A stretch of DNA of 39,027 nt from Oscillospiraceae bacterium (GCA_031267245.1 JAIRZL010000058.1:1-39027); one strand, 5' to 3'; positions 9,263 through 18,113 are shown, counted from the stretch's first letter. Notes: generated from the sequence alone by a model not told the origin. Program-made: numbers and translations.

Positions 9263-9298
9263 CACAAAGAAGCAAGCCAAAAGGCTTGCTTCTTTGTG
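9263..9298. terminator. Perfect 16-bp hairpin between convergent genes
   Basis: CACAAAGAAGCAAGCC and its perfect complement are separated by AAAA. On the minus strand the hairpin is followed by TGTGTTTTTG, so it best serves the gene ending at 9324. It could also stop readthrough from gene D. Confidence 0.8.
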
Positions 9299-9323
9299 CA
9301 AGAAAAGGTAGAGACGGGGACCA

Positions 9324-10313
9324 TCATGTTTCTGTTGGTTCTTCTGCCCGGGTTTGCAACCAATTCACCAGAGCATCCCGGCAGTGGTCAAAAACGTTAT
9401 CCAGGATACGAAGGCCCTGCAATGCTACGTAGTTTTGCAAATTGGAACCTGATGCAATGGCCTCGCGAACAATTGAGAGGGCCTTTTTATAAGCGTGAAT
9501 AAAATCCGCGCAGGCAGCAGCTAACGACGGGGCAGCGGCTGTGACAACGAGCGAAGGCACTCCAAAACGCTGACAAGTATCCCCGCACGCGATAATAGCT
9601 TCTACCAGAGCGCTTTTTAAGTTTTCTGCGTTTTCCGGCAGAAGCACGCCAAGAATCGCATCTCGCCCCTCCGGGGGTACGCGAGAAAGAATAGAAGCCG
9701 TGCAACTAACGAGCGCGGTTCTTGTTGTCTGATCGCCAACATACTGCAGCAGGTCGCTGTTTTGCCTTGTTGCAATAGCAAACTCCGTGTTCGGCTTGAA
9801 GGAAACGAGTATTGTTCCAGTCGTCTGCTCCAGCGGTATTTCTACGGTGTTTGTGTCGGTAAACTTGTACTCCTGCTCCGCGGCGATAACGGAATCGGCG
9901 CGATACGCATCCGACGGCGAAGCCTCAATCCGTAAATGATTTGCCATCCAGTTCCACGTAACGCTGCCGAGACCTTTTATAACTATATCCGGCGGCGCGG
10001 GTGTATCAGACGCGGGCAAAAACACAACGGAAATGGGGAACTCCTCGGCCGTTTTCGGCAAGGTCACTTTTCCCTCATCCTCCGGATAATACGCAACGCC
10101 ATTAAATGCCACAAAACCGGGCAGAAACCCAACAGACGGGAGCAACTGGAAAACATAGCCGTCATCTAACTCTTCACAATCAACCGTCCCTTTGCCACTA
10201 AACGCAACTTCCAAATGCGAAGGAATAGGCGCAGCATAAACAGGGCTCCGCACCACAACAGTTGCCGCAACAACAAAGGCCACCGCCAAAATCTTTAGTC
10301 TCCATTTCCTCAT
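9324..10313 (-). CDS. Secreted protein with two beta repeats and a helical C-terminus
   Basis: A 329-aa protein. ATG at 10313 is preceded by GGGAGGT at 10325-10319; the longer frame to 10358 lacks this. The N-terminus is a Sec signal peptide: Arg/Lys head, hydrophobic core, probable cleavage at VYA-AP. Two repeats of about 50 residues follow, GKGTV...DGYVFQLLPSVGF...GVAYY and GLGSVTW...LRIEASPS..., resembling bacterial extracellular beta repeats of the InlB/Listeria-Bacteroides kind. The last 130 or so residues are helical with several Cys. No LPXTG or membrane anchor is visible, so release or non-covalent surface binding is likely. It has its own promoter and terminator and is convergent with gene D. 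The repeat assignment is by pattern only. Confidence 0.8.
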   Translation of the reverse strand: MRKWRLKILAVAFVVAATVVVRSPVYAAPIPSHLEVAFSGKGTVDCEELDDGYVFQLLPSVGFLPGFVAFNGVAYYPEDEGKVTLPKTAEEFPISVVFLPASDTPAPPDIVIKGLGSVTWNWMANHLRIEASPSDAYRADSVIAAEQEYKFTDTNTVEIPLEQTTGTILVSFKPNTEFAIATRQNSDLLQYVGDQTTRTALVSCTASILSRVPPEGRDAILGVLLPENAENLKSALVEAIIACGDTCQRFGVPSLVVTAAAPSLAAACADFIHAYKKALSIVREAIASGSNLQNYVALQGLRILDNVFDHCRDALVNWLQTRAEEPTET

Positions 10314-10390
10314 AATATACCTCCCACTTTTTCTTAATGCCTCGGCGCCCGTAAACAATCAAGGCAGCCGCAATGCAACATATCTATCTC

Positions 10391-10420
10391 ATTATAACAA
10401 ACTTACGCCTATTTTTGCAA
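10391..10420 (-). promoter_or_regulatory. Sigma-A promoter of the secreted-protein gene
   Basis: On the minus strand: TTGCAA (-35, 10420-10415), an 18-bp spacer, TATAAT (-10, 10396-10391). About 75 bp of leader follows before the ATG at 10313. Confidence 0.8.
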
Positions 10421-10551
10421 CACTTTTTAATTATTTTTTCTAATTGTTGCGTCGTGGCAGTAAAAAAGCGGCGGGGAGTCCGGTTCTGAAGTAGAGCGCT
10501 AGCACAGGACAGAACCTGGACAACACGCACGCAGTCAGTAAACGGCTACAC

Positions 10552-10584
10552 GGCAGCTCCTCGATGGTGCCGGTTTCTACCAAG
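10552..10584 (+). repeat. Direct repeat a, copy 1 (33 bp)
   Basis: Begins GGCAGCTCCTCGATGGTG and ends TTTCTACCAAG. An identical copy is at 11007-11039. A diverged third copy begins near 11581 and a fourth near 11811. Confidence 0.85.
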
Positions 10585-10779
10585 TTAGGAACGCAAACGA
10601 AAAAGGAGGGCATGCTCCGCTCCAGGAGTCACCGCCGTGTTATTGGTTTTCCGGCGCCGGCAAACGGAGCAAATAACAGAAACAACGCCGGCAGCAAACA
10701 AGTGGTCGATCGCTTTGGTTACCAGCACCGTGTTTCTGTCACCCAGGGCCACAGCGTTAACCAGCAGGAAGCAACGAGA

Positions 10780-10813
10780 AGCGCGGCTCCAAAACCGTGA
10801 TTTGGGAAACAAT
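10780..10813 (+). repeat. Direct repeat b, copy 1 (34 bp)
   Basis: Begins AGCGCGGCTCCAAAACCG and ends GGGAAACAAT. An identical copy is at 11073-11106. Repeats a and b are 228 bp apart (start to start) here but 66 bp apart in the second copy, so about 160 bp was gained here or lost there. Confidence 0.85.
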
Positions 10814-11006
10814 AGGCGGAGGCAGGGCGAAAAAAAGGAACACACAGCTTCTTGGCGCCTGCCGCCACCTGGCTACCTCCGCTGCCGCCCAGCGAGAGCA
10901 TACTCTCCTGTGGGACCCAAGCGAGTTCCCCGATTGCTAACGCCGGCAGCAAAGCTAACCCAAAAAACCAAGCACCCAGCGGCCGCACCAAAAAAAAGGG
11001 GTTTAA

Positions 11007-11039
11007 GGCAGCTCCTCGATGGTGCCGGTTTCTACCAAG
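11007..11039 (+). repeat. Direct repeat a, copy 2 (33 bp)
   Basis: Identical to 10552-10584. Confidence 0.85.
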
Positions 11040-11072
11040 GCGGGAAGGGGCAACCAGAAAGAATCAACGCGC

Positions 11073-11106
11073 AGCGCGGCTCCAAAACCGTGATTTGGGA
11101 AACAAT
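11073..11106 (+). repeat. Direct repeat b, copy 2 (34 bp)
   Basis: Identical to 10780-10813. Similarity to the third copy continues downstream as AATTTGCGTAGGAAGTGCG, compared with AATTTGCGTAGGGAGCGCG at about 11681-11700. Confidence 0.85.
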
Positions 11107-12248
11107 TTGCGTAGGAAGTGCGAAAAGAACCAAAGCAAAACAGCGCATCTTTTGCGCAGCAGCACCAACGGCACAAGCTAAACGCACCAAGAGCGCCGAT
11201 GCCTCACGATGGGCCCTGCCGGTGTTCCTTTATTAACGACTAATGCAAAAAAAGCAACAAAGACGACATAAAAAGAGCGCCAGCAAAAAAGTGGCCTCGT
11301 CAACCCCCAGCCCAGCCGCTGACGATGGTTCTTTGGGGGAACGGGACAAAAAGGGAAGAATCAGGCGAAGAAAAGAGACAAGAATCAGAAAGAGAGCAGC
11401 AAGGTCGGCAGAAACAAAAAAAAGAGGCCATCCATTGCTGTGTTGACAAAACGGTAACAACGACCCGGGCCCAACAGCCCAGCACCGGTAGATGTTGGGC
11501 GGCTGGTCGCGCTGCTTACAGCCGCTAGCGAACAACGCAACGAAAACGCGAAGCTGGTTGCTCAGCAAAAAAGCGGGCCACGGCAGTCCATCGCTGGTGT
11601 GCTTTTCTACCACGCGAGGGGAAGCCACAACCAGAAAGAAAAACCGCGCAGCGGAGCAACAAGCCAGTGATCAGGGGGAACAATTTGCGTAGGGAGCGCG
11701 AAAAAAACAACAGGGCATCGCTGGACAGATCTACACAAATGGGATTGGGGAAGACTGGCTTCCATCACAACGCGGGAAGTTAAGTAAAGAAAAGAGCGGC
11801 CACGGCAGCCACTCGCTGGTGACTGCTTGTGTCACGCTGGCACGGCACAAACTAGTAAGAAGCCAAACAGACAACGCGCGAACAATGTTCTTTTTCGCAC
11901 AGTGCCGTCACGGAAGTAACAAAAGCCTGTCGGGTATCCCATAGGGTTATAGGGTTAGGAAGGACCAGACCTGCCACCTATCCGTCTATAGCCGCGCGCT
12001 GGGGGCAAAAGAAAGTAACCTACACAAAAGCACAATAAGGAATTACAAACCAAATAGGGCAGCACAAAACCTAAGAGTATCGCAAACAGAATCGTGCAGC
12101 GTTTTCAACGTTAGCAAACAAGAAAACAATTTAATTGCTGCCCAAGCCAATGGCAACTAACTATGACCCATCGCATCCACAAGGCTGATACTTCTGGCCG
12201 AAGCTTTGCATTGAAGCCCCCGCAAAAATAAAGTAACTGGCAAAAAGC

Positions 12249-12293
12249 AAAAAAGAATGCGCAGGTAGGGCTTCATGCCCTTGCCTGCGCATT
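12249..12293 (-). terminator. Rho-independent terminator of the double-glycine peptide gene
   Basis: On the minus strand a GC-rich stem (AATGCGCAGG with its complement, extended inward by GGGC/GCCC with small defects) is followed by C and six T. Its GCGCAGG core also occurs in the terminator after the capsid gene at 16209. Confidence 0.85.
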
Positions 12294-12367
12294 TACAAAC
12301 CTCGTTTTACTATTCTTTTGCCCCCAGCTTTGCTTTTCGCAAAACCAGAACGCTGGCGGCCTCCTAT

Positions 12368-12595
12368 TTACTTTCCCTTGTACGGGGCGGAGATTGCCTT
12401 CAGGTCACGGCCGTTGTTGGTACTTGCTCTATATGCGGCGTCCCTTGCCGCGCTCCCCCCCTGATGCTTTGGGGGACCGCCGGTCTGCGCCTGCAAAACT
12501 TGTGCAGTGATCTTAACAAGTAACGACGGATAAGTACCTCCATTCGCCACAAACAATTCCTCATCTGCCAATTCTAGAAAATTGCCATAACTCAT
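12368..12595 (-). CDS. Small peptide with double-glycine leader (bacteriocin-like precursor)
   Basis: A 75-aa product. The first 20 residues end in FLELADEELFVANGG, a good match to the leader type cut after Gly-Gly by C39-peptidase ABC exporters (hydrophobic positions spaced before EEL and GG at -2/-1). The predicted mature part is 55 residues, starts TYPSLLVKI, is rich in Gly, Ala, Lys and Gln, and has no Cys. A lanthipeptide or disulfide-bonded bacteriocin is therefore unlikely. The gene is complete as a unit: promoter at 12632-12661, AAGGAAGG upstream of the ATG, terminator at 12249-12293. No C39 exporter, immunity or modifying gene lies in the window, so transport would depend on genes elsewhere. 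Activity (bacteriocin, pheromone, other) is not decidable from sequence. Confidence 0.72.
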   Translation of the reverse strand: MSYGNFLELADEELFVANGGTYPSLLVKITAQVLQAQTGGPPKHQGGSAARDAAYRASTNNGRDLKAISAPYKGK

Positions 12596-12631
12596 CCTTT
12601 ACCATTCCTTCCTTAAATTACTTCCGCCAAC

Positions 12632-12661
12632 ATTATATTACGCAACCAGCTCACTTGGCAA
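12632..12661 (-). promoter_or_regulatory. Sigma-A promoter of the double-glycine peptide gene
   Basis: On the minus strand: TTGCCA (12661-12656), an 18-bp spacer, TATAAT (12637-12632). The predicted leader is only about 30 bases long. Confidence 0.75.
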
Positions 12662-14152
12662 TATGTACACTTTAACAGTTGTTTTGTTGCAGAATCTGCA
12701 ATGTTTACCAGGCCATCGCCCCTCAGCGTGACATAAAATTGACATGTTTCTGCATTTTTGGCACACAATTGATGTCGGTGTGACTTTATGCAGCGAAGAC
12801 CTAGTAAAGAGCACCACAAATTCACATGCTGAAAAAGAAGAGGAAGTCTGAAAACTTTAGAGATCACACGAAAAAGCGGCGGACGCAGAGGCAGAGGAAT
12901 TTACAGATACAACAAATAGCACAAGCCGCAGCCGTTTTTTGAGCGCAGTTGAATAATCCTCGCGTTGGGGGAAGCAGACAAAAGGTGGCGGAGGGTAACG
13001 CGAAAGCAAGCCAGACATGAGAGAAGATAGCGGGTCTGGGCGACGAGAGAAACGAAGGCTCTACAACTAAAGAACCAAAGCAGCAGTGGGAAAGCGATAG
13101 TACCTGGCGCATGCATTGCCGAGGAAAACGGCAATCGGCAACAAGCAAAAAGATGGCTCACAAAACCGCAAAAAAGGCATGGAGTCGCCCGATAACCCCG
13201 CCAAATTGCAGAATGGTCGTCGTGCGCTACCACTCTGCAGCGTAGGCAACGGGAATGCCGGCTGATGGATGTGCAAAAAAAGCAGCCGCTCGGCCTAACC
13301 AAAAGAAAAGAAAGCTTACTGGTTACCACCGGAAAGCAACGGAAATGCCGCAAGAAGACAAACAGAGAACCCTCACTACCCACACAGTCATCGCGAATTC
13401 CAGGGGAATTAAGGCGCCAAGTAAAAACTGCTGGTCGGATACTAAGAAGCCGGCAGGACTTGTGGCACTGTGTGAAAGACAGACTCGATGAGCATATCTT
13501 TTGCTTTTGTAGCAAACGCTTGCCAACGTAAGCAGCTCCTAAAAAACGCAGATCCCAACAGCGTGGGGTGTGCCGGCAGCTCGGAACGTGAAACCGACGG
13601 CGACTAGGGGGTCAGCGACGGAAGCAAGGAGTAACGGCGCTGGGCGTTTTGAGGGCTCTGAACTGCGGGAAAGAGGGAGTGCTGGTGTTCCCACAGACCT
13701 TGGTTCCGCCTACTCTATGCCCTGACAATTACTGCTCGTTTTGGCCGTTTGCAAAAAATTATTCAGCAAAAAAATAAACTACAAAAAGACTCTCAGATGA
13801 TGGAATCCTTCCAGTGCCAGAAATCTTGCTCTTGAAGAGAATTATGGGTGCAGGCCACTGAGTGGCAGCCAAATTTGATGCTCAAAGCAGGGGCTCTTTT
13901 GGCATAAGCAGCCGCTGAGCCAATCAGGCAGCACTGACCCGCGATCCACTGAAAGAATTGCTGGCGCTGATTATTAATCTGTATGAGCGGCCCCAAAAAG
14001 CCATCAAAAGGGACACAATTCCAAAAGACGAAGGATCCCCGCCTGCCGTTTTGCCGCTGGCGAACCGGATTGCGGCAGAGCTTGCTTTTTCGTGTTGCAG
14101 TAAGAAGCGCAACTTTCTCAGCCGTTGAAATGACAAAATGAAAAACAAAAGG
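12662..14152 (+). pseudogene. Decayed region upstream of the protease/capsid pair
   Basis: About 1.5 kb without an intact gene. From 12880 to about 13530 the + strand is Gln-, Lys- and Arg-rich in broken frames, for example NLQIQQIAQAAAVF then a stop, and looks like more coiled-coil family debris. From about 13940 to 14127 one frame reads ELLALIINLYERPQKAIK...LPLANRIAAELAF and then stops. Its place just before the protease and its ANRIAAELA segment could fit the start of a lost phage portal gene, but this is speculative. A 204-codon minus-strand frame (12901-13515) is treated as a shadow. Confidence 0.35.
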
Positions 14153-14166
14153 AAGGAGGACGATTT

Positions 14167-15156
14167 GTGAAAGAAGGCTATGTTGTTAAAGATGCGGGAA
14201 AACATTCAGATGACCTGGCGTTAATAAACAAATATACCCGGCGCCCATTGAAAGATGCTGAGGTTTATATCTTTAACCTAGTCCTTTGCGACAACGACCT
14301 GGATCGCGACTTTGAATGCTTCAGTCGAGAAGCGTTAATTGGTTTGCAGAAGCTATTTTTGGGCAAAACAGGGATATTTGATCATGAGCACAAAGGAACA
14401 AATCAAATGGCAAGAATATTTGCAACCGAAGTTGCTTGCAACCAAGAAAAAACCACTCATTCCGGAGAAGAGTACCATATGCTAACGGCAAAAGCATATA
14501 TGGTCCGGAGCGAAAAAAATCAAGATTTAATTCTGGAAATCGACGGCGGGATAAAGAAAGAAGTTAGTATCGGGTGCAACATTGCCAGCTGCTTGTGCTC
14601 AATTTGCGGGACCGACTTAAAAAATGGGAGATGCAACCACACAAAGGGCAAGCAATACGTAAAAAACGGACGTTCCACCCTTTGTTACAGGATTTTAACC
14701 AATCCCATAGATGCGTATGAATGGTCGTTTGTTGCGGTGCCCGCGCAAAAACATGCTGGGGTAGTCAAAGGAATCGGGCAACAAAACACAGCGGCAAATA
14801 CCAAACCAATAGATTGCAACATACAGGAATTCAGAACCAAACTTAAGTCGCTCGGCGCCAACGGAGCGCATCTCTCAAAGAGCTGCTTACGCGAGATTCA
14901 ACTTGCGCTTGAAGAACTTGATGAACTTAAGATCACCATGAAGGATTTCAAAGAAGAACTAATTCGTCAAGTTGAATGTTCATATGCGTTATCGCAACCG
15001 CAACTGAGCCTTACAACCATCAAAAGTATTGTCTCTAAGATGAGTTCCAGCGAATTGCAAGAATTTAAAAAGGCAAATGCTTATACATCAAACATTCAAA
15101 CCAAGCCCCAAACCACAAGAAACAAAACATTTAACCATAAAAGTTTTGAAGTTTAG
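14167..15156 (+). CDS. Phage-type prohead (capsid maturation) protease
   Basis: 329 aa, GTG start with AAGGAGGA six bases upstream (14153-14160). The order of conserved blocks fits the HK97-like prohead protease type found in Clostridia phages: NLVLCDNDLDRDFECFSREAL (38-58), GIFDHEH with the likely catalytic His73, YMVRSEKNQDLILEI, KKEVSIGC with the likely catalytic Ser134, a zinc-ribbon-like C144/C147...C156/H158, then IDAYEWSFVAVPAQKHAGVVKG. After residue 205 comes a helical, Lys-rich tail, the usual place of scaffold-like sequence. It would cleave itself and the capsid subunit during shell maturation. The capsid gene follows after 29 bp. All blocks look intact, in contrast to the decayed DNA upstream. 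Confidence 0.85.
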   Translation: MKEGYVVKDAGKHSDDLALINKYTRRPLKDAEVYIFNLVLCDNDLDRDFECFSREALIGLQKLFLGKTGIFDHEHKGTNQMARIFATEVACNQEKTTHSGEEYHMLTAKAYMVRSEKNQDLILEIDGGIKKEVSIGCNIASCLCSICGTDLKNGRCNHTKGKQYVKNGRSTLCYRILTNPIDAYEWSFVAVPAQKHAGVVKGIGQQNTAANTKPIDCNIQEFRTKLKSLGANGAHLSKSCLREIQLALEELDELKITMKDFKEELIRQVECSYALSQPQLSLTTIKSIVSKMSSSELQEFKKANAYTSNIQTKPQTTRNKTFNHKSFEV

Positions 15157-15185
15157 GCGAATCGGAGGAAAGGGAAGATAAACAT

Positions 15186-16190
15186 ATGGATTGTTATAAA
15201 AATGTCGTTTTAGATAAAAACATGTATAAAATTGCCGGTAAAAGCTTTTCTGAGATCTTGGAGGAGATAGATTCCTCGCAAAGTTACGCCGGCGAGTTTT
15301 CCAACCTAGATGCTTATCAACGCCAACTAAAACGCTTTGACATCAAGGTGAGTGATATAAATGCCGATTGCATTGAAAAATTCTTCAGAACGGCACAAAC
15401 CGCAACATTATTCCCTGAATATGTGCACCGCGCCGTTAAAGCTGGTGCGGCTAGTGTTAAAATATTGGACGATATCTTGGCCGTTAAAACGCAGATTGAC
15501 GGTGTGGACTACAGAACTATTTACTGTGATGCGGACGCGAAACAACCGGAACAAACAACAGAAGGCGCAGAAATTCCCAGCGTGAACGTACGCCTGAAAG
15601 AAAACTTGGTAAAACTAACAAAGGCAGGCCAAATGCTAGTGGCCAGCTACGAATCGATCAGAAACCAAAAAATTGAACTTTTTAGCATCATTTTGAAACA
15701 GGTTGGAGCCAAGCTTGCACAGCAGCAGTTGAAGGGCGCGATCGAAACCCTGTTGGCCGGAGATGGCACCATTGAACCAGAGATCAAAAACATAGAAAGT
15801 GCGCTGGAATTTGAACAGCTGATTGATCTTTGGAGCAGCTTTGATGAATACAAAATGAACACCATTTTAGTTTCGCCAGAGATGATGCGCAAACTGCTTA
15901 GCTTACAAGAAATTTTGGATGCAAAGAGCGGATTTAAATTTGAAATTAATGGCGAGATTGCCACGCTACTTGGTGCAAAACTTATTAGATCCCGTTTTGT
16001 TCCAAAGGATACAATTATTGCTCTAGACAAACGATATGCGCTAGAGATGGTTAGCCAGGGCGACATAATTGTGGAACACGACAAGCTTATTGATAAGCAA
16101 CTGGAGCGAGCAGCAATCACTTCCACATTCGGGTTCGCAAGAATCTGCAAACCTGCCGTTAAAATCCTTAAATATGATCTTAAAGAATAA
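15186..16190 (+). CDS. Phage-type major capsid protein
   Basis: 334 aa, ATG start after CGGAGGAAAGGGA. N-terminal helical arm to about residue 45, then QLKRFDIKVSDINADCIEKFF and LFPEYVHRAVKAG, a block typical of HK97-fold capsid proteins in Clostridia phages. It continues through a VDYRTIYCD...KQPEQTTEGAEIP loop to a C-terminal core (LIDLWSSFDEYKMNTILVSP, LGAKLIRSRFVPKDTIIALD, GDIIVEHDKLIDKQLERAAI). Role: forms the icosahedral shell, with the protease upstream. A strong terminator follows 19 bp later, so the transcription unit ends here and no tail, portal or terminase gene accompanies it. Encapsulin-like or other domesticated use is possible but not shown. Confidence 0.82.
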   Translation: MDCYKNVVLDKNMYKIAGKSFSEILEEIDSSQSYAGEFSNLDAYQRQLKRFDIKVSDINADCIEKFFRTAQTATLFPEYVHRAVKAGAASVKILDDILAVKTQIDGVDYRTIYCDADAKQPEQTTEGAEIPSVNVRLKENLVKLTKAGQMLVASYESIRNQKIELFSIILKQVGAKLAQQQLKGAIETLLAGDGTIEPEIKNIESALEFEQLIDLWSSFDEYKMNTILVSPEMMRKLLSLQEILDAKSGFKFEINGEIATLLGAKLIRSRFVPKDTIIALDKRYALEMVSQGDIIVEHDKLIDKQLERAAITSTFGFARICKPAVKILKYDLKE

Positions 16191-16208
16191 CACAAAAACA
16201 ACCAAACA

Positions 16209-16243
16209 AAGCGCAGGCAGCTAAGGTAGCTGCCTGCGCTTTT
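16209..16243 (+). terminator. Strong terminator after the capsid gene
   Basis: A perfect 14-bp stem, AAGCGCAGGCAGCT with its complement, around the loop AAGGT, ending in a run of four T. Confidence 0.85.
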
Positions 16244-16735
16244 ACCGCACCATGCTGCCATTAAGAGTTGCAAGCACACCAAAAACACAAAAAGAAGCGC
16301 TAGTTTTAAAATGCGTAGGTTACTATTTGTGGCACCAGCAACAGTACCCGGATAAGAAACAGAAAATACACGATTGGGAAAGAACAATCCACAAAACACA
16401 ATAAAGATTTGCCACACCAAATTGTGGTCTGCCACAACATAGGGCAATACACGGCATCACCAGCTATACGCGTTTTTTTGTTGCCACCTCAACAGTTCCC
16501 GCAACAAACGCCAACGCGCAGGTCCATTCTTTTTACCAGTACTCAATTCGCAGAAGGCCGGCAAATCGAACCAACAGAAAGTGCCTTCACTATGGGATTT
16601 CTCTGCTACCACCTGGTTTTTTCGCACAGCAACCTGTTCTCCCACAACGCTTTACAAACATCTCTCTCCAGCACATCAAAACGTAGCCACTGCTGCTGGA
16701 AAGGTAGCAAGAGGATACACACACGCCCACCACAA
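16244..16735. other. 492-bp intergenic region between convergent genes
   Basis: No supported gene or RNA. Short frames on both strands lack ribosome binding sites. Composition resembles the decayed regions further left. Confidence 0.4.
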
Positions 16736-17890
16736 TCACAAGGGGTATTTTCGCAGTTCGTTTGAATCAATGACAAACAGATAATTCCCCACACAAGCAA
16801 AATCAAAAACAGGCGTGTCAAAATAATAATTTTTAACAACCCGCAAATAGCGATCAAAAAGGGTAATTCCCTTGTCTGTTGCCACGCCAACGCCGCTCTT
16901 TGAGCATTTCATTGATTCAATTGTGTCAGTGTCTATATTCTTTTCGCCCAACTTGTTGCCCGTTGCATCTAAAATCACCAATTTAAAAGACCCACTATTA
17001 GCATCACACTCCCGAAAACACAGGGCAACAAGACCATTTTGGCAGTTAAACATCTTCAGTTCTTCGCCGGCGAATCCGAACTTGCCCTCTAACTGCAAAC
17101 CAGATCCCAAGAAATAAGCATTACTATCCGTAATAACCACCATGCGACCACCAGACACAAATGCCAAATGATATATGGCCTCCTTCACATCAAACCTGCC
17201 CTGCAATTCACCACTGGCAATATTAAAAAGATTAACCCGCAAACGCAACAATCCATCCAGGCTACCAAAGGTCACAATGGCAATCTCATGTGAATCGTTT
17301 GAAAAAGCCGTTAAAAAAGCATAATCATCAGCAAGATTCCATTCGAAAACCTTCTTGCCTTCCTGCTCCATCACCACAACGCTCGACGCATAATGAGACG
17401 CACTGCCAATAACGGCAATCTTGCCATCATTTGCCAGCGAAACATCATAGGTCGCCGTCCCGTTGCGTTCAAAGTGCGACTTCGCGAAACGATCATAAAG
17501 GTCCAGGCTGCCATTTGAGTAATTGTACGTGGCTATCCGATTTTTGTTAAACGTCAAACCGCCACTAGATGCGCTATGTTCAAAACCCAAAATCTTAGCT
17601 CCGCTCAGGCCGCTGTAAACCGTAGCATGGTTTTCGCAGACCAACAGCAGATTCCCAGCGCAGTTTTCTAAGCAGACAGGCAGCTCGCCCGTTAACGGCA
17701 ACGGGAAGCTCTCACCTCTTCTTAGCCCTTTATATTCCAGCGCAATGCGATTACATATGAAAGATATCTGCTCTTTAAACCTCAGAGAAGCAGCACCAAC
17801 GAAGACCACAGCAACAAGGAACAAGACCATTTTTGAAGCTTTGCGTCTTTTTTTTCTCGCTCTCACTTTTTCTAGTTCATTAACCAACAT
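16736..17890 (-). CDS. Membrane-anchored beta-propeller-like protein (DUF5711-like)
   Basis: 384 aa from ATG 17890, preceded by GGAG nine bases upstream; a TTG eight codons earlier is less likely. A basic head (RARKKRRKASK) precedes one transmembrane helix (MVLFLVAVVFVGAASL), so the protein is a signal-anchor type with the bulk outside. The rest is a run of short beta-strand repeats, such as GNLLLVCENHATVYSGLSG, NRIATYNYSNGSLDLYDR and GVGVATDKGITLFDRYLR, typical of a propeller. The layout matches the DUF5711 type common in Clostridia. Function is unknown in the family; an envelope sensor or scaffold is a guess. It converges with the capsid gene and diverges from the ABC operon. Confidence 0.75.
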   Translation of the reverse strand: MLVNELEKVRARKKRRKASKMVLFLVAVVFVGAASLRFKEQISFICNRIALEYKGLRRGESFPLPLTGELPVCLENCAGNLLLVCENHATVYSGLSGAKILGFEHSASSGGLTFNKNRIATYNYSNGSLDLYDRFAKSHFERNGTATYDVSLANDGKIAVIGSASHYASSVVVMEQEGKKVFEWNLADDYAFLTAFSNDSHEIAIVTFGSLDGLLRLRVNLFNIASGELQGRFDVKEAIYHLAFVSGGRMVVITDSNAYFLGSGLQLEGKFGFAGEELKMFNCQNGLVALCFRECDANSGSFKLVILDATGNKLGEKNIDTDTIESMKCSKSGVGVATDKGITLFDRYLRVVKNYYFDTPVFDFACVGNYLFVIDSNELRKYPL

Positions 17891-18113
17891 AAAATTATTC
17901 TCCACAATACTCAATATTCAATGCCCTAGACATGGGGCGCCCACGCCCCAAATCAAGCTAGCTAGCTTTAGCCGGCAATAAGGCAAAAAGGTCATAAAAT
18001 AAAAGCACGCATACACACAGAACTACAACCAGCTTTCTCTCAACATTTACTTGCTGCTTGCTCGGCGTTCATATGGCAGCCGCGCACGCGTTGCCTTGTT
18101 TTAGCCTTCTAAT
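17891..18113. other. Divergent intergenic region with palindromes
   Basis: Holds a GGGGCG/CGCCCC inverted repeat at about 17934-17949 and the palindrome AAGCTAGCTAGCTT near 17955-17969. The first could fold into a small hairpin in the leader of the propeller gene. No operator can be assigned. Confidence 0.4.

Larger units (their letters stand above)
10421..12245 (+). pseudogene. Graveyard of decayed paralogous sequence
   Basis: No intact gene. The + strand has many short, broken frames with the same A-, Gln-, Lys- and Arg-rich composition as the coiled-coil genes. At least three to four degenerate copies of one element lie near 10552-10813, 11007-11130, 11580-11700 and 11805-11860. The first two share exact stretches of 33 and 34 bp. 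The third copy, read in one frame, gives KLVAQQKSGPRQSIAGVLFY, which resembles the LLAGVQ relic at about 2470-2540. I read the region as eroded 5' ends of former family members. The part from about 11870 to 12245 shows no recognisable structure. Confidence 0.5.

Noticed and set aside
10540-11870. CRISPR array in the repeat-rich region
   Set aside because: Repeats are few, unevenly spaced, diverged and of coding-like composition; no regular repeat-spacer pattern and no cas genes.
12901-13515. 204-codon minus-strand frame in the decayed region
   Set aside because: Cys/Phe/Arg-rich shadow composition, no ribosome site or promoter. The other strand looks like coiled-coil debris.
14167-16190. Complete prophage
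   Set aside because: Only protease and capsid genes are present; no integrase, terminase, portal, tail or attachment repeats were recognised.
15647-16447. 266-codon minus-strand frame opposite the capsid gene
   Set aside because: Overlaps the capsid gene and its terminator and has no ribosome site.
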